Part shown: piece after piece, positions 36,801-45,115 of the stretch
How positions within the stretch are numbered: the stretch's first letter is position 1
How the letters are laid out: each line of letters opens with the position of its first letter
Source of the DNA: Caloranaerobacter ferrireducens
Lineage (GTDB): Bacteria > Bacillota > Clostridia > Tissierellales > Thermohalobacteraceae
Assembly (NCBI RefSeq): GCF_001730685.1
Contig: NZ_MDJR01000003.1
Span: 169,880 to 233,879, forward strand
Reading direction: 5' to 3'
Length of the DNA stretch: 64,000 bases
Position numbers and translations under genes: made by a program
Notes under the pieces: generated by a model
What the model was told of the DNA's origin: nothing
The model's input: only the letters and a program-made list of their open reading frames with translations
The model's database searches: none

Positions 36801-37838
36801 TTGGATAAAAAAGATTTAAAATCTTTAACATTAGATGAATTAAAGAATTTATTTGAAAGTATTGGAGAAAAATCTTTTAGAGGCAAGCAAGCTTTCAAAT
36901 GGATTCATCAGAGAATGATAAATTCAATAAACGATATAACTGAGTTTTCCAAAACATTAAAGGACAAGCTAAATTATGAATATAAAATAACTAAATTGCA
37001 AATAGTTAAAAGATTTGATTCAAAAATTGATGAAACAAAAAAATATCTTTTTTTACTTGAAGATGGTAATATAATAGAAAGTGTTATGATGAAGTATAAA
37101 CATGGAATATCTGTTTGTATTTCTACACAAGTTGGTTGTAAGATGGGATGTTCGTTTTGTGCTTCCACAAAAGGTGGTTTTGTACGAAATCTTACACCAG
37201 GTGAGATTGTTGATCAAGTATATCAGATACAAAAGGACTTAGATGTTAAAGTAAGTAACATAGTTTTAATGGGAAGTGGGGAACCTTTGGATAATTTTGA
37301 TAATGTAATAAAGTTTTTGGAGCTTATACATTGTAAAAGCGGACAAAACTTAGGATATAGACATATTACTCTTTCTACCTGTGGAATAGTACCTAAGATT
37401 TATGAGTTAGCGAATCTTAAGATACCTATTACATTATCAATATCATTACATTCGGCATTTGATAATGAAAGAAGAAAAATTATGCCAATAGCTAATAAAT
37501 ATACAATTAAAGATATATTAGATGCTTGTAAGTATTATGTTAGTAAAACAAATAGAAGAATTACTTTTGAATATACATTGATTAATGGTGTAAACGATTC
37601 TGTAAGGCATGCTAATGAGTTGACTAAATTACTATCAGGTATCTTATGCCATGTGAATTTAATACCATTAAATCCAATAAAAGAGGCTAATTTCAAGACT
37701 TCAAAAGATGCAAATGTGTTAAAATTCAAAGAGATACTTGAAAGTAGAAATATAAATACTACTATTAGGAGAGAAATGGGTGGAGATATTAATGCAGCTT
37801 GTGGTCAGTTAAGAAGAGATTATATGAATAAAGTATAA
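36801..37838 (+). CDS. rlmN: Dual-specificity 23S rRNA/tRNA adenine-C2 methyltransferase
   Basis: This radical-SAM enzyme methylates A2503 of 23S rRNA and A37 of some tRNAs. The 345 residues carry CKMGCSFC (CxxxCxxC) and the GGFVRNLTPGEIVDQV region. Partner Cys residues lie in STCGIVP and near the C-terminal AACGQL. The TTG at 36801 is chosen because AGGAGGG lies 5 bases upstream; the in-frame ATG at 36774 lacks a ribosome binding site. Confidence 0.93.
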   Translation: MDKKDLKSLTLDELKNLFESIGEKSFRGKQAFKWIHQRMINSINDITEFSKTLKDKLNYEYKITKLQIVKRFDSKIDETKKYLFLLEDGNIIESVMMKYKHGISVCISTQVGCKMGCSFCASTKGGFVRNLTPGEIVDQVYQIQKDLDVKVSNIVLMGSGEPLDNFDNVIKFLELIHCKSGQNLGYRHITLSTCGIVPKIYELANLKIPITLSISLHSAFDNERRKIMPIANKYTIKDILDACKYYVSKTNRRITFEYTLINGVNDSVRHANELTKLLSGILCHVNLIPLNPIKEANFKTSKDANVLKFKEILESRNINTTIRREMGGDINAACGQLRRDYMNKV

Positions 37839-37899
37839 AGACAATTATTTTATTACACACAAAAATATAAGATTTTGTTTTTAAAAGTGAGGGGATAAT

Positions 37900-38634
37900 A
37901 TGGATGTTGGTTTTTGCACTGATACAGGTATAGTAAGAGAGATTAATCAAGATTCATACTATTGTTCCGATATTGATGAGTTACCGTTATTTGTTGTAGC
38001 TGATGGTATGGGTGGTCAAAATGCAGGTGAGGTTGCCAGTATGCTTGCAATAAGTACGGTAAAAGAGGTATTATATGAATTTAAAGATAAACTATTAAAC
38101 AATGAAATTGAGATACCTTATTTTATTAATTTAGCTTTATCAAAAGCAAATTATAGAATTTACAAACAATCTTTAGAAAATGAAAAGTTTTCAGGTATGG
38201 GAACAACTATTACGTTGGCTTTTATTAAAAATAACAAAATATATATTGGTCATGTTGGAGATAGTAGAGCTTATTTGATTAGAAAAAATGATTTAATCCA
38301 GCTAACACAAGACCATTCTTTAGTAGCTGAGTTGGTTAGAAATGGAAGTATAACGGAAGAAGAAGCGATTAATCATCCGCAAAAAAATATTATAACTAGA
38401 GCTATAGGTACAGAAGAAGAAGTAAAGATTGATATAATTAGTAGAGATATTTTAAGTGGAGATATTATTATTTTATGTACTGATGGTTTATCAAATATGG
38501 TTAGTAATAAAGATATTTTGAGAGTAATGTTATTATCAGAGAATATGCAGGAAGCTTGTGACAAATTAACACATATAGCAAATGAACACGGTGGTTTCGA
38601 TAATACTACAGTATTAGCAATAAGAATTGAATAG
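37900..38634 (+). CDS. prpC: PP2C-type serine/threonine phosphatase PrpC (Stp)
   Basis: The 244 residues show all PPM metal-binding motifs: TGIVREINQDS, VADGMGGQNAGEVAS, GMGTT, GHVGDSRAYL, CTDGLSN and GGFDNTTVLA. PrpC reverses phosphorylation by the adjacent kinase PrkC. GTGAGGGGATAAT precedes the ATG. The kinase gene starts 16 bp downstream. Confidence 0.95.
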   Translation: MDVGFCTDTGIVREINQDSYYCSDIDELPLFVVADGMGGQNAGEVASMLAISTVKEVLYEFKDKLLNNEIEIPYFINLALSKANYRIYKQSLENEKFSGMGTTITLAFIKNNKIYIGHVGDSRAYLIRKNDLIQLTQDHSLVAELVRNGSITEEEAINHPQKNIITRAIGTEEEVKIDIISRDILSGDIIILCTDGLSNMVSNKDILRVMLLSENMQEACDKLTHIANEHGGFDNTTVLAIRIE

Positions 38635-38650
38635 AAAAGAGGTGAGAATA

Positions 38651-40648
38651 GTGAAAGGTAAGCTTTTGGGAGATAGATATGAAATAGTTGAGAAAATTGG
38701 TAGTGGAGGTATGGCTTTAGTATATAAAGCTAAGTGTAGATTATTGAATAGATATGTCGCAGTAAAAGTATTAAGAACTGAATTTATAAATAATGAAGAA
38801 TTTATTAATAAGTTTAGAAGAGAATCGCAAGCAGCTGCAAGTCTTTCACACCCTAATATTGTAAATATTTATGATGTAGGTGTAGAGGATGATATATATT
38901 ATATAGTTATGGAGTATGTAAAAGGTAAAACATTAAAAGAACTTATTAGAGAAAAAGGGAAATTAAGTTATGAAGAAACTATTGATATAGCTATACAGAT
39001 AGCTAGAGCATTAAGCCATGCTCATAAAAATCATATAGTTCATCGAGATATAAAACCTCATAATATTTTAGTGTCTGAAGATGGAAAAATCAAAGTTACA
39101 GATTTTGGAATAGCTAAAGCAGCTACTACTTCTACAGTTACTAATACTAGTAATGTAATTGGTTCTGTTCATTATTTCTCACCTGAGCAAGCAAGAGGAG
39201 GATATACAAATGAAAAATCAGACATATATTCTTTAGGTATAGTAATGTATGAAATGGTTACAGGCAGGGTGCCTTTTGAAGGCGATAGTCCTATTTCAGT
39301 TGCTATTAAGCATATACAAGAAGATATTGTTACTCCAAGACAATTTGTTCAGACTATTCCAGAAAGTTTAGAAAAAATCATTTTAAAATGTGTTGAAAAG
39401 GACCAAAGTTTGAGATACGATAGTGCTGAAGAATTATTAAAGGATCTTGAAAAAGCTAAAGAATCAAGAGATGGAAGTTATATAGAAATTAATAATTTTG
39501 ATGATTCACCTACACGAGTAATTCCAGTGATAAAGGATGATATGCTTATGGATAAAAGAAGTAATAACAAGAATAAAAATAAAAATAAAAATAAAAAGAA
39601 TAAGAATAAGTCAAATAAAGTAATAACAATTTTTGCGATATTATTAGCATTAATCTTTACTACTGCTTTAGCTGTAGGTTTTTTATACATTAAAGATTAT
39701 TTGTTTGTTGAAGAAGTGGATGTACCTTTAATTATTGGTTTGCATGAGGATGTTGCAAAGCAGAAGATTGAAAGTTTAGGTCTAAAGTTTGTTGTTAAGA
39801 AAAGAGTTTATAATAAAGATTATAAAGAAGGATATATCATATCACAGAATATCGATCCTGAAGACAAGGTAAAAATAGGTTATCCAATAGAAGTAGTTGT
39901 AAGTAAAGGTGAGAAATTAGTAAGAGTGCCTGATTTACTTAATAAATATTCTAGTGATATTGAAGTGGCTTTAAGTGAAGTTGGTCTTAAAAAAGGTAAT
40001 ATTGATTATAAGTTTAGTGATATTTATCCTGAAGGGATAATAATTAGTCAAAAACCTGAACCATTATCAATGGTTCCAGAGGGTACTGAAATAGATTTTG
40101 TAATTAGTCAAGGGCCAGAAATAAGTTATGTAATTATGCCTAATCTAATTGGTTTAAATTTAGAAAATGCCAAGAGAGAAATTATATCTAAAGGATTTGT
40201 TTTAGGAGAAGTAAAATATGAGTCCAATAATGATATTCCAAAGGATTTAGTAGTATGGCAAAGCTATCCAGCAGGGGCTGAAGTTGAAGAAAATACTACA
40301 GTTGATTTAATTGTAAGTAGTGGGCCAAGCACGGCAGGACAGAATGATAATAATTTAACAGAAAATAATGAGGATATAAATGAAAAAGATCAAGTGGCTC
40401 AGGATGAACAAGATAATATACAAGAGCAAGAAAAAGTTTTGCAGTTAATTATTCCTCTTCCACAAGATAGGGAAAAAGTAGAAGTGAAAATATATAAGAT
40501 ACAAGGACAATCTAAAGAGGTTATATATAATAAAGTTCATGAAACCAAAGAAGAGCGAATATCTGTAACTATTTCAGGAAAAGGTGAGGTTAAATATGAA
40601 ATATATTATGATGGAGAATTTTATGAACAGAAAGTTATTAACTTCTAA
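38651..40648 (+). CDS. prkC: PASTA-domain serine/threonine protein kinase PrkC
   Basis: The 665 residues have an N-terminal kinase domain (about 5-265; GSGGMALVYK, VAVKVL, HRDIKPHN, DFG, SPEQARG). A Lys/Asn-rich juxtamembrane stretch (about 303-321) comes next, one transmembrane helix (about 323-347), three PASTA domains (about 353-420, 421-490, 492-558) and a C-terminal extension. PASTA domains bind peptidoglycan fragments and in Bacillus signal spore germination and growth. The GTG at 38651 follows AAGAGGTGAG. It forms a pair with prpC. Confidence 0.95.
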   Translation: MKGKLLGDRYEIVEKIGSGGMALVYKAKCRLLNRYVAVKVLRTEFINNEEFINKFRRESQAAASLSHPNIVNIYDVGVEDDIYYIVMEYVKGKTLKELIREKGKLSYEETIDIAIQIARALSHAHKNHIVHRDIKPHNILVSEDGKIKVTDFGIAKAATTSTVTNTSNVIGSVHYFSPEQARGGYTNEKSDIYSLGIVMYEMVTGRVPFEGDSPISVAIKHIQEDIVTPRQFVQTIPESLEKIILKCVEKDQSLRYDSAEELLKDLEKAKESRDGSYIEINNFDDSPTRVIPVIKDDMLMDKRSNNKNKNKNKNKKNKNKSNKVITIFAILLALIFTTALAVGFLYIKDYLFVEEVDVPLIIGLHEDVAKQKIESLGLKFVVKKRVYNKDYKEGYIISQNIDPEDKVKIGYPIEVVVSKGEKLVRVPDLLNKYSSDIEVALSEVGLKKGNIDYKFSDIYPEGIIISQKPEPLSMVPEGTEIDFVISQGPEISYVIMPNLIGLNLENAKREIISKGFVLGEVKYESNNDIPKDLVVWQSYPAGAEVEENTTVDLIVSSGPSTAGQNDNNLTENNEDINEKDQVAQDEQDNIQEQEKVLQLIIPLPQDREKVEVKIYKIQGQSKEVIYNKVHETKEERISVTISGKGEVKYEIYYDGEFYEQKVINF

Positions 40649-40660
40649 GGAGGTTAGTTA

Positions 40661-41536
40661 ATGCTAGAAGGGATAATTATTAAAGGAATAGGAGGTTTTT
40701 ATTACGTAAAGGTTGATAATAAAGTATATGAATGTAGAGCTAGAGGGGTTTTTAGAAAAAAGAAAATTACTCCATTAGTAGGGGATAGAGTAAGAATAAG
40801 AATTTCACGTGAAGATAATACAGGTTTTATTGAAGAAATTTTTGAAAGAAAAACTGAGTTATTTAGACCTCCTGTTGCAAATGTAAATCAAGTTATAATA
40901 GTTTTTGCAGCAAAAAGTCCAGATCCAAATTTATGGTTATTAGATAGATTTTTACTTCTAGCAGAATCTAAAGATTTAGATATAGTTATTTGCTTCAATA
41001 AAATAGATTTAATATCAAAAGAAGAATTAAATTTTCTAAATGGTATTTACTTGAATGCAGGATATAAAGTTATTAATACAAGTTGTATTTTAGGAGTCGG
41101 AGTTGATGAATTAAGATATACATTAGTAGATAAGATAACAGTTTTTGCAGGACCTTCAGGAGTTGGAAAATCAACCCTACTTAATAGTATACAGCCTGAT
41201 TTGCAGTTAAAAACAGGGGAAGTTAGCCATAAGACTAATAGGGGCAGACATACTACTAGAAGAGCAGAGTTATTAGAGTTAGACGTAGGAGGTTGGGTGG
41301 TTGATACTCCTGGCTTTAGCTCATTAAATATTGATTTTATGAAAGAAGAAGATTTAGGTTTATATTTTAGAGAAATTAATGAGTTTAGTGGAGATTGTAG
41401 GTTTGTGGGCTGTAGGCATTATAAAGAACCTGATTGCTCTGTTAAGAAAGCGGTTGAAGAAAATAAGATTAGTAAGACTAGATATGATAATTATCTGATG
41501 TTTTTGGAGGAACTTAGGAAAAATAGGAGGTATTAG
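40661..41536 (+). CDS. rsgA: Small ribosomal subunit biogenesis GTPase RsgA
   Basis: This is a circularly permuted GTPase acting in 30S maturation. The 291 residues have an N-terminal OB fold, then G4 NKID, then G1 [12 protein letters not shown] and G3 DTPGF. The zinc site C-x4-C-x-H-x5-C reads [28 protein letters not shown] precedes the ATG. It is 2 bp from rpe. Confidence 0.96.
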   Translation: MLEGIIIKGIGGFYYVKVDNKVYECRARGVFRKKKITPLVGDRVRIRISREDNTGFIEEIFERKTELFRPPVANVNQVIIVFAAKSPDPNLWLLDRFLLLAESKDLDIVICFNKIDLISKEELNFLNGIYLNAGYKVINTSCILGVGVDELRYTLVDKITVFAGPSGVGKSTLLNSIQPDLQLKTGEVSHKTNRGRHTTRRAELLELDVGGWVVDTPGFSSLNIDFMKEEDLGLYFREINEFSGDCRFVGCRHYKEPDCSVKKAVEENKISKTRYDNYLMFLEELRKNRRY

Positions 41537-41538
41537 AT

Positions 41539-42201
41539 ATGGTTAAAATAGCACCATCAATTTTGTCAGCAGATTTCAGTAGATTAGGTCAAGAAATAAA
41601 GAAGGCAGAAGAGGGCGGAGCTGATTTAATACACCTAGATGTTATGGATGGGAGATTTGTACCTAATATTACTATTGGACCACCAGTTATTAAATATTTA
41701 AGAAAAGTAACTAAGTTACCTTTTGATGTCCATTTGATGATTGAAGAACCTGAAAGGTATATAAAAGAATTTGTTGATTCTGGAGCAGATATTATTACTG
41801 TGCATCAAGAAGCAACAGTACATTTACACCGAACTATCCAGCAAATAAAAAGTTATGGCATAAAAGCTGGTGTTGCATTAAATCCTTCTACGCCTCTTTC
41901 TACTATCGAATATATAATTGAAGATATTGATATGGTATTAATAATGACTGTAAATCCAGGCTTTGGTGGTCAAAAATTTATAAGTAATATGGAAACGAAA
42001 ATAAGAAAATTGAGAGATTTAATAAACGAAAAGAATTTAAATGTTGATATTGAAGTTGATGGCGGCATAAAGTTAGAAAATGCAGATAAAGCTGTTAAAT
42101 GTGGAGCAAATATCTTAGTAGCAGGTTCTGCTGTGTTTAAATCAGATGATGTTGCTGAAACGATTAAAAAATTCAAACAAGTTATTACTTTACAATATTA
42201 A
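41539..42201 (+). CDS. rpe: Ribulose-phosphate 3-epimerase
   Basis: This TIM-barrel enzyme of the pentose phosphate pathway interconverts ribulose-5-P and xylulose-5-P. The 220 residues show [23 protein letters not shown] (metal His/Asp), [15 protein letters not shown] and EVDGGI. AGGAGG lies inside the end of rsgA. A promoter for the TPP-riboswitch RNA overlaps its last codons. Confidence 0.96.
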   Translation: MVKIAPSILSADFSRLGQEIKKAEEGGADLIHLDVMDGRFVPNITIGPPVIKYLRKVTKLPFDVHLMIEEPERYIKEFVDSGADIITVHQEATVHLHRTIQQIKSYGIKAGVALNPSTPLSTIEYIIEDIDMVLIMTVNPGFGGQKFISNMETKIRKLRDLINEKNLNVDIEVDGGIKLENADKAVKCGANILVAGSAVFKSDDVAETIKKFKQVITLQY

Positions 42202-42217
42202 ATATTATTGTTATAAT
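42189..42217 (+). promoter_or_regulatory. SigA promoter of the thiT-thiN leader
   Basis: TTTACA (42189-42194), a 17-bp spacer and TATAAT (42212-42217) overlap the 3' end of rpe and lead into the TPP riboswitch. Confidence 0.75.
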
Positions 42218-42236
42218 AAAGGCGAAAACTAAATAT

Positions 42237-42361
42237 ACCACTAGGGGAGCCTTTTCGGCTGAGAGGAAACTTTAAGTTTCGACCCTTTAACCTGAACTAG
42301 GTAATTCTAGCGTAGGGAATGTGGTTAGCTTTAACATTACCTATGTGGTAATGTTTTATTT
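42237..42361 (+). promoter_or_regulatory. TPP (THI-box) riboswitch with terminator
   Basis: The aptamer is closed by ACCAC/GTGGT (42237-42325). It shows the conserved AGGGGAGCC, GGCTGAGAGG, GACCCTTTAACCTGA and GTAGGGAA elements. An expression-platform hairpin ACATTACC/GGTAATGT (42334-42354) followed by TTTATTT lies 8 bp downstream. TPP would favour this terminator and shut off thiT and thiN. The 359-bp gap before thiT also holds a second terminator and a repeat. Confidence 0.94.
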
Positions 42362-42374
42362 GTGTTGCAGTTAA

Positions 42375-42411
42375 GGCTTCCATTATTTGCTATGGAAGTC
42401 TTTTATTTTTT
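42375..42411 (+). terminator. Second terminator-like hairpin before thiT
   Basis: GGCTTCCAT/ATGGAAGTC form a 9-bp stem with one G-U pair, followed by TTTTATTTTTTT. It lies after the riboswitch terminator and directly before a repeat copy. Confidence 0.75.
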
Positions 42412-42412
42412 T

Positions 42413-42529
42413 ATAATCCATAGGGAATTATATACCTTGTTAAATTGTGGATAATTTAAAATATTATTTCCGTTTATGGATACAGGCAAAATCTTCTTTT
42501 TGATTTATTTAAATCGAAGATTTTGTTCT
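42413..42529 (+). repeat. Two-hairpin intergenic repeat
   Basis: A complete copy. Hairpin 1 arms are ATCCATAGGGAATTATA and ATTTCCGTTTATGGAT. Hairpin 2 arms are CAAAATCTTC and GAAGATTTTG with a T-rich loop. It follows directly on the T-tract of the terminator at 42375 and lies in the 5' leader of thiT. Confidence 0.9.
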
Positions 42530-42560
42530 AAAATTAAAAAAGATTAAAGGAGGCATTTTT

Positions 42561-43103
42561 ATGGAAAGAAGTATGAAAATTAGAATGTTAACAGAAGGAG
42601 GAGTTATGGTAGCACTTGCTTCAATTTTAAGTATGCTCAAGGTATACGAAGCGCCTTTTGGTGGTTCTGTAACCGCAGGTAGTATGATACCAATAATTAT
42701 ATTTGCTTTAAGATGGGGCATAATGCCAGGATTATTTGTAGGTTTAGTTTATGGTGTTATTCAATCAATATTAGGTCTTTACTTTGTACATCCTATTCAA
42801 TATTTATTAGATTATCCTATAGCTTTTGCACTTTTAGGTTTAGCTGGTATTTCAAAATCTTTGAGTAATAAAGTAAAAAACAGATATTTAAATCTTTTTA
42901 TAGGAGTTTTTATAGCTATATTTGGTAGATTTGTATCACATTTATTGTCTGGGGTTATATTTTTTGCAGAGTATGCTCCAGAGGGTATGAATCCATGGCT
43001 ATATTCAGCAATCTATAATGGAAGTTATTTAGGTATAGAATTGATTATATCACTAGTATTAGTACTATTATTAAATAAACCAATCCAAAGATTAAATAGT
43101 TAA
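42561..43103 (+). CDS. thiT: Thiamine ECF transporter S component
   Basis: This 180-residue membrane protein of about six helices begins MERSMKIRMLTEGGVMVAL and contains the ThiT signature PFGGSVTAGSMIPI and HPIQYLLDYPIAFALLG. ThiT binds thiamine and works with a shared ECF ATPase/EcfT module that is not in this window. AAAGGAGGCATTTTT precedes the ATG. The TPP riboswitch upstream and thiN downstream support the substrate. Confidence 0.93.
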   Translation: MERSMKIRMLTEGGVMVALASILSMLKVYEAPFGGSVTAGSMIPIIIFALRWGIMPGLFVGLVYGVIQSILGLYFVHPIQYLLDYPIAFALLGLAGISKSLSNKVKNRYLNLFIGVFIAIFGRFVSHLLSGVIFFAEYAPEGMNPWLYSAIYNGSYLGIELIISLVLVLLLNKPIQRLNS

Positions 43104-43116
43104 CTTGGGAGGAAAT

Positions 43117-43752
43117 ATGAAAGCCTTAATAGTTTCAAGTGGGAATATGGAAAATCTTAATATAATAAAAAGGTTATGTGAAGATGTTGATTTAGTTGTT
43201 TGTGCTGATGGGGGTGCGGATTTAGTAGTAAAAGCAGACTGCATACCAGGCATTGTTATTGGCGATTTAGATTCTATAGAAAAAAACACATTGAATAGGT
43301 TAAAGGGCTATAAAGTTAAATTTATAAAATTCCCTACTAAAAAAGATAAAACAGATACTGAATTAGCAATTGATTATGTAATTGGAGAAGGTTTTAATGA
43401 AATAGTATTGGTTGGAGTTACAGGCACAAGATTAGATCATACTTTAGCTAACATATTTTTGTTATATTCTTTACTACAAAAAGGGGTTAAAGCTACTATA
43501 ATAGATGATCATAATGAAATACTTATAACAAAGGATGAATTAGTTCTTTATAAAGATGAGAAAAAATATGTTTCAATTATTCCATTTAAAGGAGATTTGT
43601 TAGGCGTTACATTAAAAGGATTTGAATATGAAGTAGAAAAAAAGAATATTAAATTTAGTTCAACACTTGGCATAAGCAATATTTTAATATCTGATACAGG
43701 AGTTATTAAAGTAGAAGATGGAGTATGTTTAGTTATAAAGTCTATAGATTAA
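43117..43752 (+). CDS. thiN: Thiamine pyrophosphokinase
   Basis: The enzyme transfers pyrophosphate from ATP to thiamine, making TPP. The 211 residues contain VCADGGADLVVKA, PGIVIGDLDSI, KDKTDTELAIDY and VTGTRLDHTLAN, all family motifs. GGGAGGAAAT precedes the ATG at 43117. It lies 13 bp after thiT, so uptake and activation of thiamine share one riboswitch. In Bacillus the homologue (yloS) also follows rpe. Confidence 0.94.
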   Translation: MKALIVSSGNMENLNIIKRLCEDVDLVVCADGGADLVVKADCIPGIVIGDLDSIEKNTLNRLKGYKVKFIKFPTKKDKTDTELAIDYVIGEGFNEIVLVGVTGTRLDHTLANIFLLYSLLQKGVKATIIDDHNEILITKDELVLYKDEKKYVSIIPFKGDLLGVTLKGFEYEVEKKNIKFSSTLGISNILISDTGVIKVEDGVCLVIKSID

Positions 43753-43759
43753 AAGCAGT

Positions 43760-43783
43760 ATGCGACCTTTGGTCGCATTTTTG
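43760..43783 (+). terminator. Rho-independent terminator after thiN
   Basis: ATGCGACC/GGTCGCAT form an 8-bp stem with a TTT loop, followed by T. Confidence 0.85.
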
Positions 43784-43859
43784 TTATCCAAAATATGTAG
43801 TAACAATATTTATTGTAATGAATAAAATATATTATAGTAGCCTTTAGGGAGTGGTTAAT

Positions 43860-44024
43860 ATGAGAAAAATATTTCTTAAGAAAAATATAAAACAAATAAT
43901 TGGTGTTTTGCTTGCTGTTGTAGGTTCAATAATTGTGATTCAAGTTGTACCTATATCAGTATGGATTTTCTTTTTGGGGGTTTTATTGATTTTGATCGGA
44001 TGGGTATTTTATAGAATGTTATAG
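43860..44024 (+). CDS. Hypothetical 54-residue membrane protein
   Basis: A short basic N-terminus (MRKIFLKKNIKQ) is followed by two hydrophobic segments (about 13-30 and 32-50), the second containing FFLGVLLILIGWVFYR. A GGGAGTGG ribosome binding site precedes the ATG. The downstream 47-residue protein looks like a paralogue (shared pattern I-G-x-x-L-I-x-I-G-W-x-x-Y). The pair lies between thiN and rpmB, where Bacillus has spoVM, but neither resembles SpoVM. Confidence 0.55.
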   Translation: MRKIFLKKNIKQIIGVLLAVVGSIIVIQVVPISVWIFFLGVLLILIGWVFYRML

Positions 44025-44035
44025 AGGTGGTGCAT

Positions 44036-44179
44036 TTGAAAAAAATAAAGAGAACGTTAATAATGGTTTTATCAGTTATTTTAATTAGCTTGATTTTCTA
44101 TATGTTACCGAGCTGGGTTATATTATCATTTATTGGAATCAGCCTAATATGGATAGGCTGGTATTTGTATAGTACTTAA
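44036..44179 (+). CDS. Hypothetical 47-residue membrane protein
   Basis: A TTG start (44036) follows GAGGTGGTGCA. The product begins MKKIKRTLIMVLSV and has two short hydrophobic segments ending FIGISLIWIGWYLYST. Its C-terminal half aligns with that of the preceding 54-residue protein, which points to tandem duplication. The 11-bp spacing implies cotranscription. It is too short for confident family assignment. Confidence 0.5.
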   Translation: MKKIKRTLIMVLSVILISLIFYMLPSWVILSFIGISLIWIGWYLYST

Positions 44180-44180
44180 C

Positions 44181-44212
44181 TAAATTAAAAGGCTTCCAAC
44201 ATTTAGGAAGCC
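44181..44212 (-). terminator. Terminator of rpmB
   Basis: GGCTTCC (44191-44197) and GGAAGCC (44206-44212) form a stem. On the minus strand it is followed by TTTTAATTT. It lies between the small membrane-protein genes and the convergent rpmB and may serve both strands. Confidence 0.7.
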
Positions 44213-44219
44213 ATTTAAA

Positions 44220-44411
44220 CTATAAAGCTCTTTCAACTTTACCTGATCTTAAACATCTAGTACAAACTCTTATTCTTTTTGGAGTACCATTAACAATAGC
44301 TTTTACTCTTCTGATATTTGGTAACCAAGTTCTTTTATTATGACGGTTAGAGTGGCTTACTTTGAAACCTGATACTTTTCCTTTACCGCACACTTCGCAA
44401 ACTCTTGACAT
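44220..44411 (-). CDS. rpmB: 50S ribosomal protein L28
   Basis: The 63 residues begin [15 protein letters not shown] and contain [18 protein letters not shown] and CTRC motifs make this the zinc-binding (C+) form. It is transcribed against its neighbours, as in Bacillus, where rpmB is also opposed to the surrounding genes. GAGGAGGTGTTTTT precedes the ATG on the minus strand. Confidence 0.96.
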   Translation of the reverse strand: MSRVCEVCGKGKVSGFKVSHSNRHNKRTWLPNIRRVKAIVNGTPKRIRVCTRCLRSGKVERAL

Positions 44412-44462
44412 AAAAACACCTCCTCAGTTCTAGTACTAAAAAGCCCCTATAAAAACATTACT

Positions 44463-44492
44463 ATTTTAACATAACAAGGATTATTTTTGCAA
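44463..44492 (-). promoter_or_regulatory. Possible SigA promoter of rpmB
   Basis: On the minus strand TTGCAA (44492-44487), an 18-bp spacer and TAAAAT (44468-44463) lie about 50 bp upstream of the rpmB start. Confidence 0.5.
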
Positions 44493-44609
44493 TAAAAAGA
44501 TGCAAATATACTAAGTTTAAATAGAAAAGTCTTTTAATTAAGGATTAATATTTAAATTATTTATATATTTAATAAATTTATAAAGACTCTAATATATTAA
44601 TATACTAGA

Positions 44610-44655
44610 CAATAAAATCTTCCTCAATTTATTTAAATCGAAGATTTTGTTCTAA
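44610..44655 (+). repeat. Intergenic repeat, hairpin 2 only
   Basis: AATAAAATCTTCC and CGAAGATTTTGTTCT flank a T-rich loop. Hairpin 1 is absent or decayed beyond recognition. Confidence 0.75.
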
Positions 44656-44680
44656 TTCCTTTTGAGTTATAAAAGTCAAG

Positions 44681-44709
44681 TTGAATAAGGCAAAATAATA
44701 GGGTATTAT
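44681..44709 (+). promoter_or_regulatory. Possible SigA promoter of asp23-fakA
   Basis: TTGAAT (44681-44686), a 17-bp spacer and TATTAT (44704-44709) lie 31 bp upstream of the asp23 start. Confidence 0.5.
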
Positions 44710-44740
44710 ATATATATAATAGTTCTAAAGGAGGATTATA

Positions 44741-45097
44741 ATGCCAGGTAAATTAAGTAATAAGTTTGGTTCAATAAATATTGATGATAATGTGCTTGCT
44801 ATAATAGCAGGTTTATCTGCTATGGAGTGTTATGGCTTAGTAGGTATGGCAAGTCGAAATGCAACCGAGGGTTTGGTAGAGTTATTAAGAAGAGAGCATT
44901 TGACAAAAGGTGTAAAAGTTCATACTGAGGATAATAGAATTATTATTGATTTGTATGTTATAGTACAATTTGGAACAAAGATTTCAGTAGTTGCAAACAA
45001 CATAATAGAGAAAGTAAAATATAATATTGAGAGCTTGACAGGTTTGACTGTAGAAAAAGTTAATATTAATGTTCAAGGTGTCAGAGTACAAAAGTAG
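44741..45097 (+). CDS. Asp23/Gls24-family envelope stress protein (YloU)
   Basis: This 118-residue protein has the Asp23 fold motifs INIDDNVLAIIAGLSAMECYGLVGM and VVANNIIEKVKYNIESLTGL. The family associates with membrane-anchored partners and responds to alkaline or envelope stress; in Bacillus yloU precedes yloV as here. AAAGGAGGATTATA precedes the ATG. Confidence 0.9.
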   Translation: MPGKLSNKFGSINIDDNVLAIIAGLSAMECYGLVGMASRNATEGLVELLRREHLTKGVKVHTEDNRIIIDLYVIVQFGTKISVVANNIIEKVKYNIESLTGLTVEKVNINVQGVRVQK

Positions 45098-45115
45098 GTT
45101 AAGGAGGTACTAAGA

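Larger units (their letters stand above)
44412..44740. other. 329-bp divergent spacer between rpmB and asp23
   Basis: The spacer contains the divergent promoters of rpmB (-) and asp23 (+) and a lone hairpin-2 copy of the intergenic repeat. Nothing else is visible in this very AT-rich stretch. Confidence 0.65.

Noticed and set aside
39478..39690. Minus-strand 70-codon frame with a poly-Phe/Leu tract
   Set aside because: It is the antisense of the Lys/Asn-rich linker and membrane segment of prkC, produced by the AATAAA repeats.
44610..44655. Repeat hairpin 2 read as a terminator of rpmB or asp23
   Set aside because: It lies in the divergent promoter region, upstream of both genes, and matches the repeat family instead.
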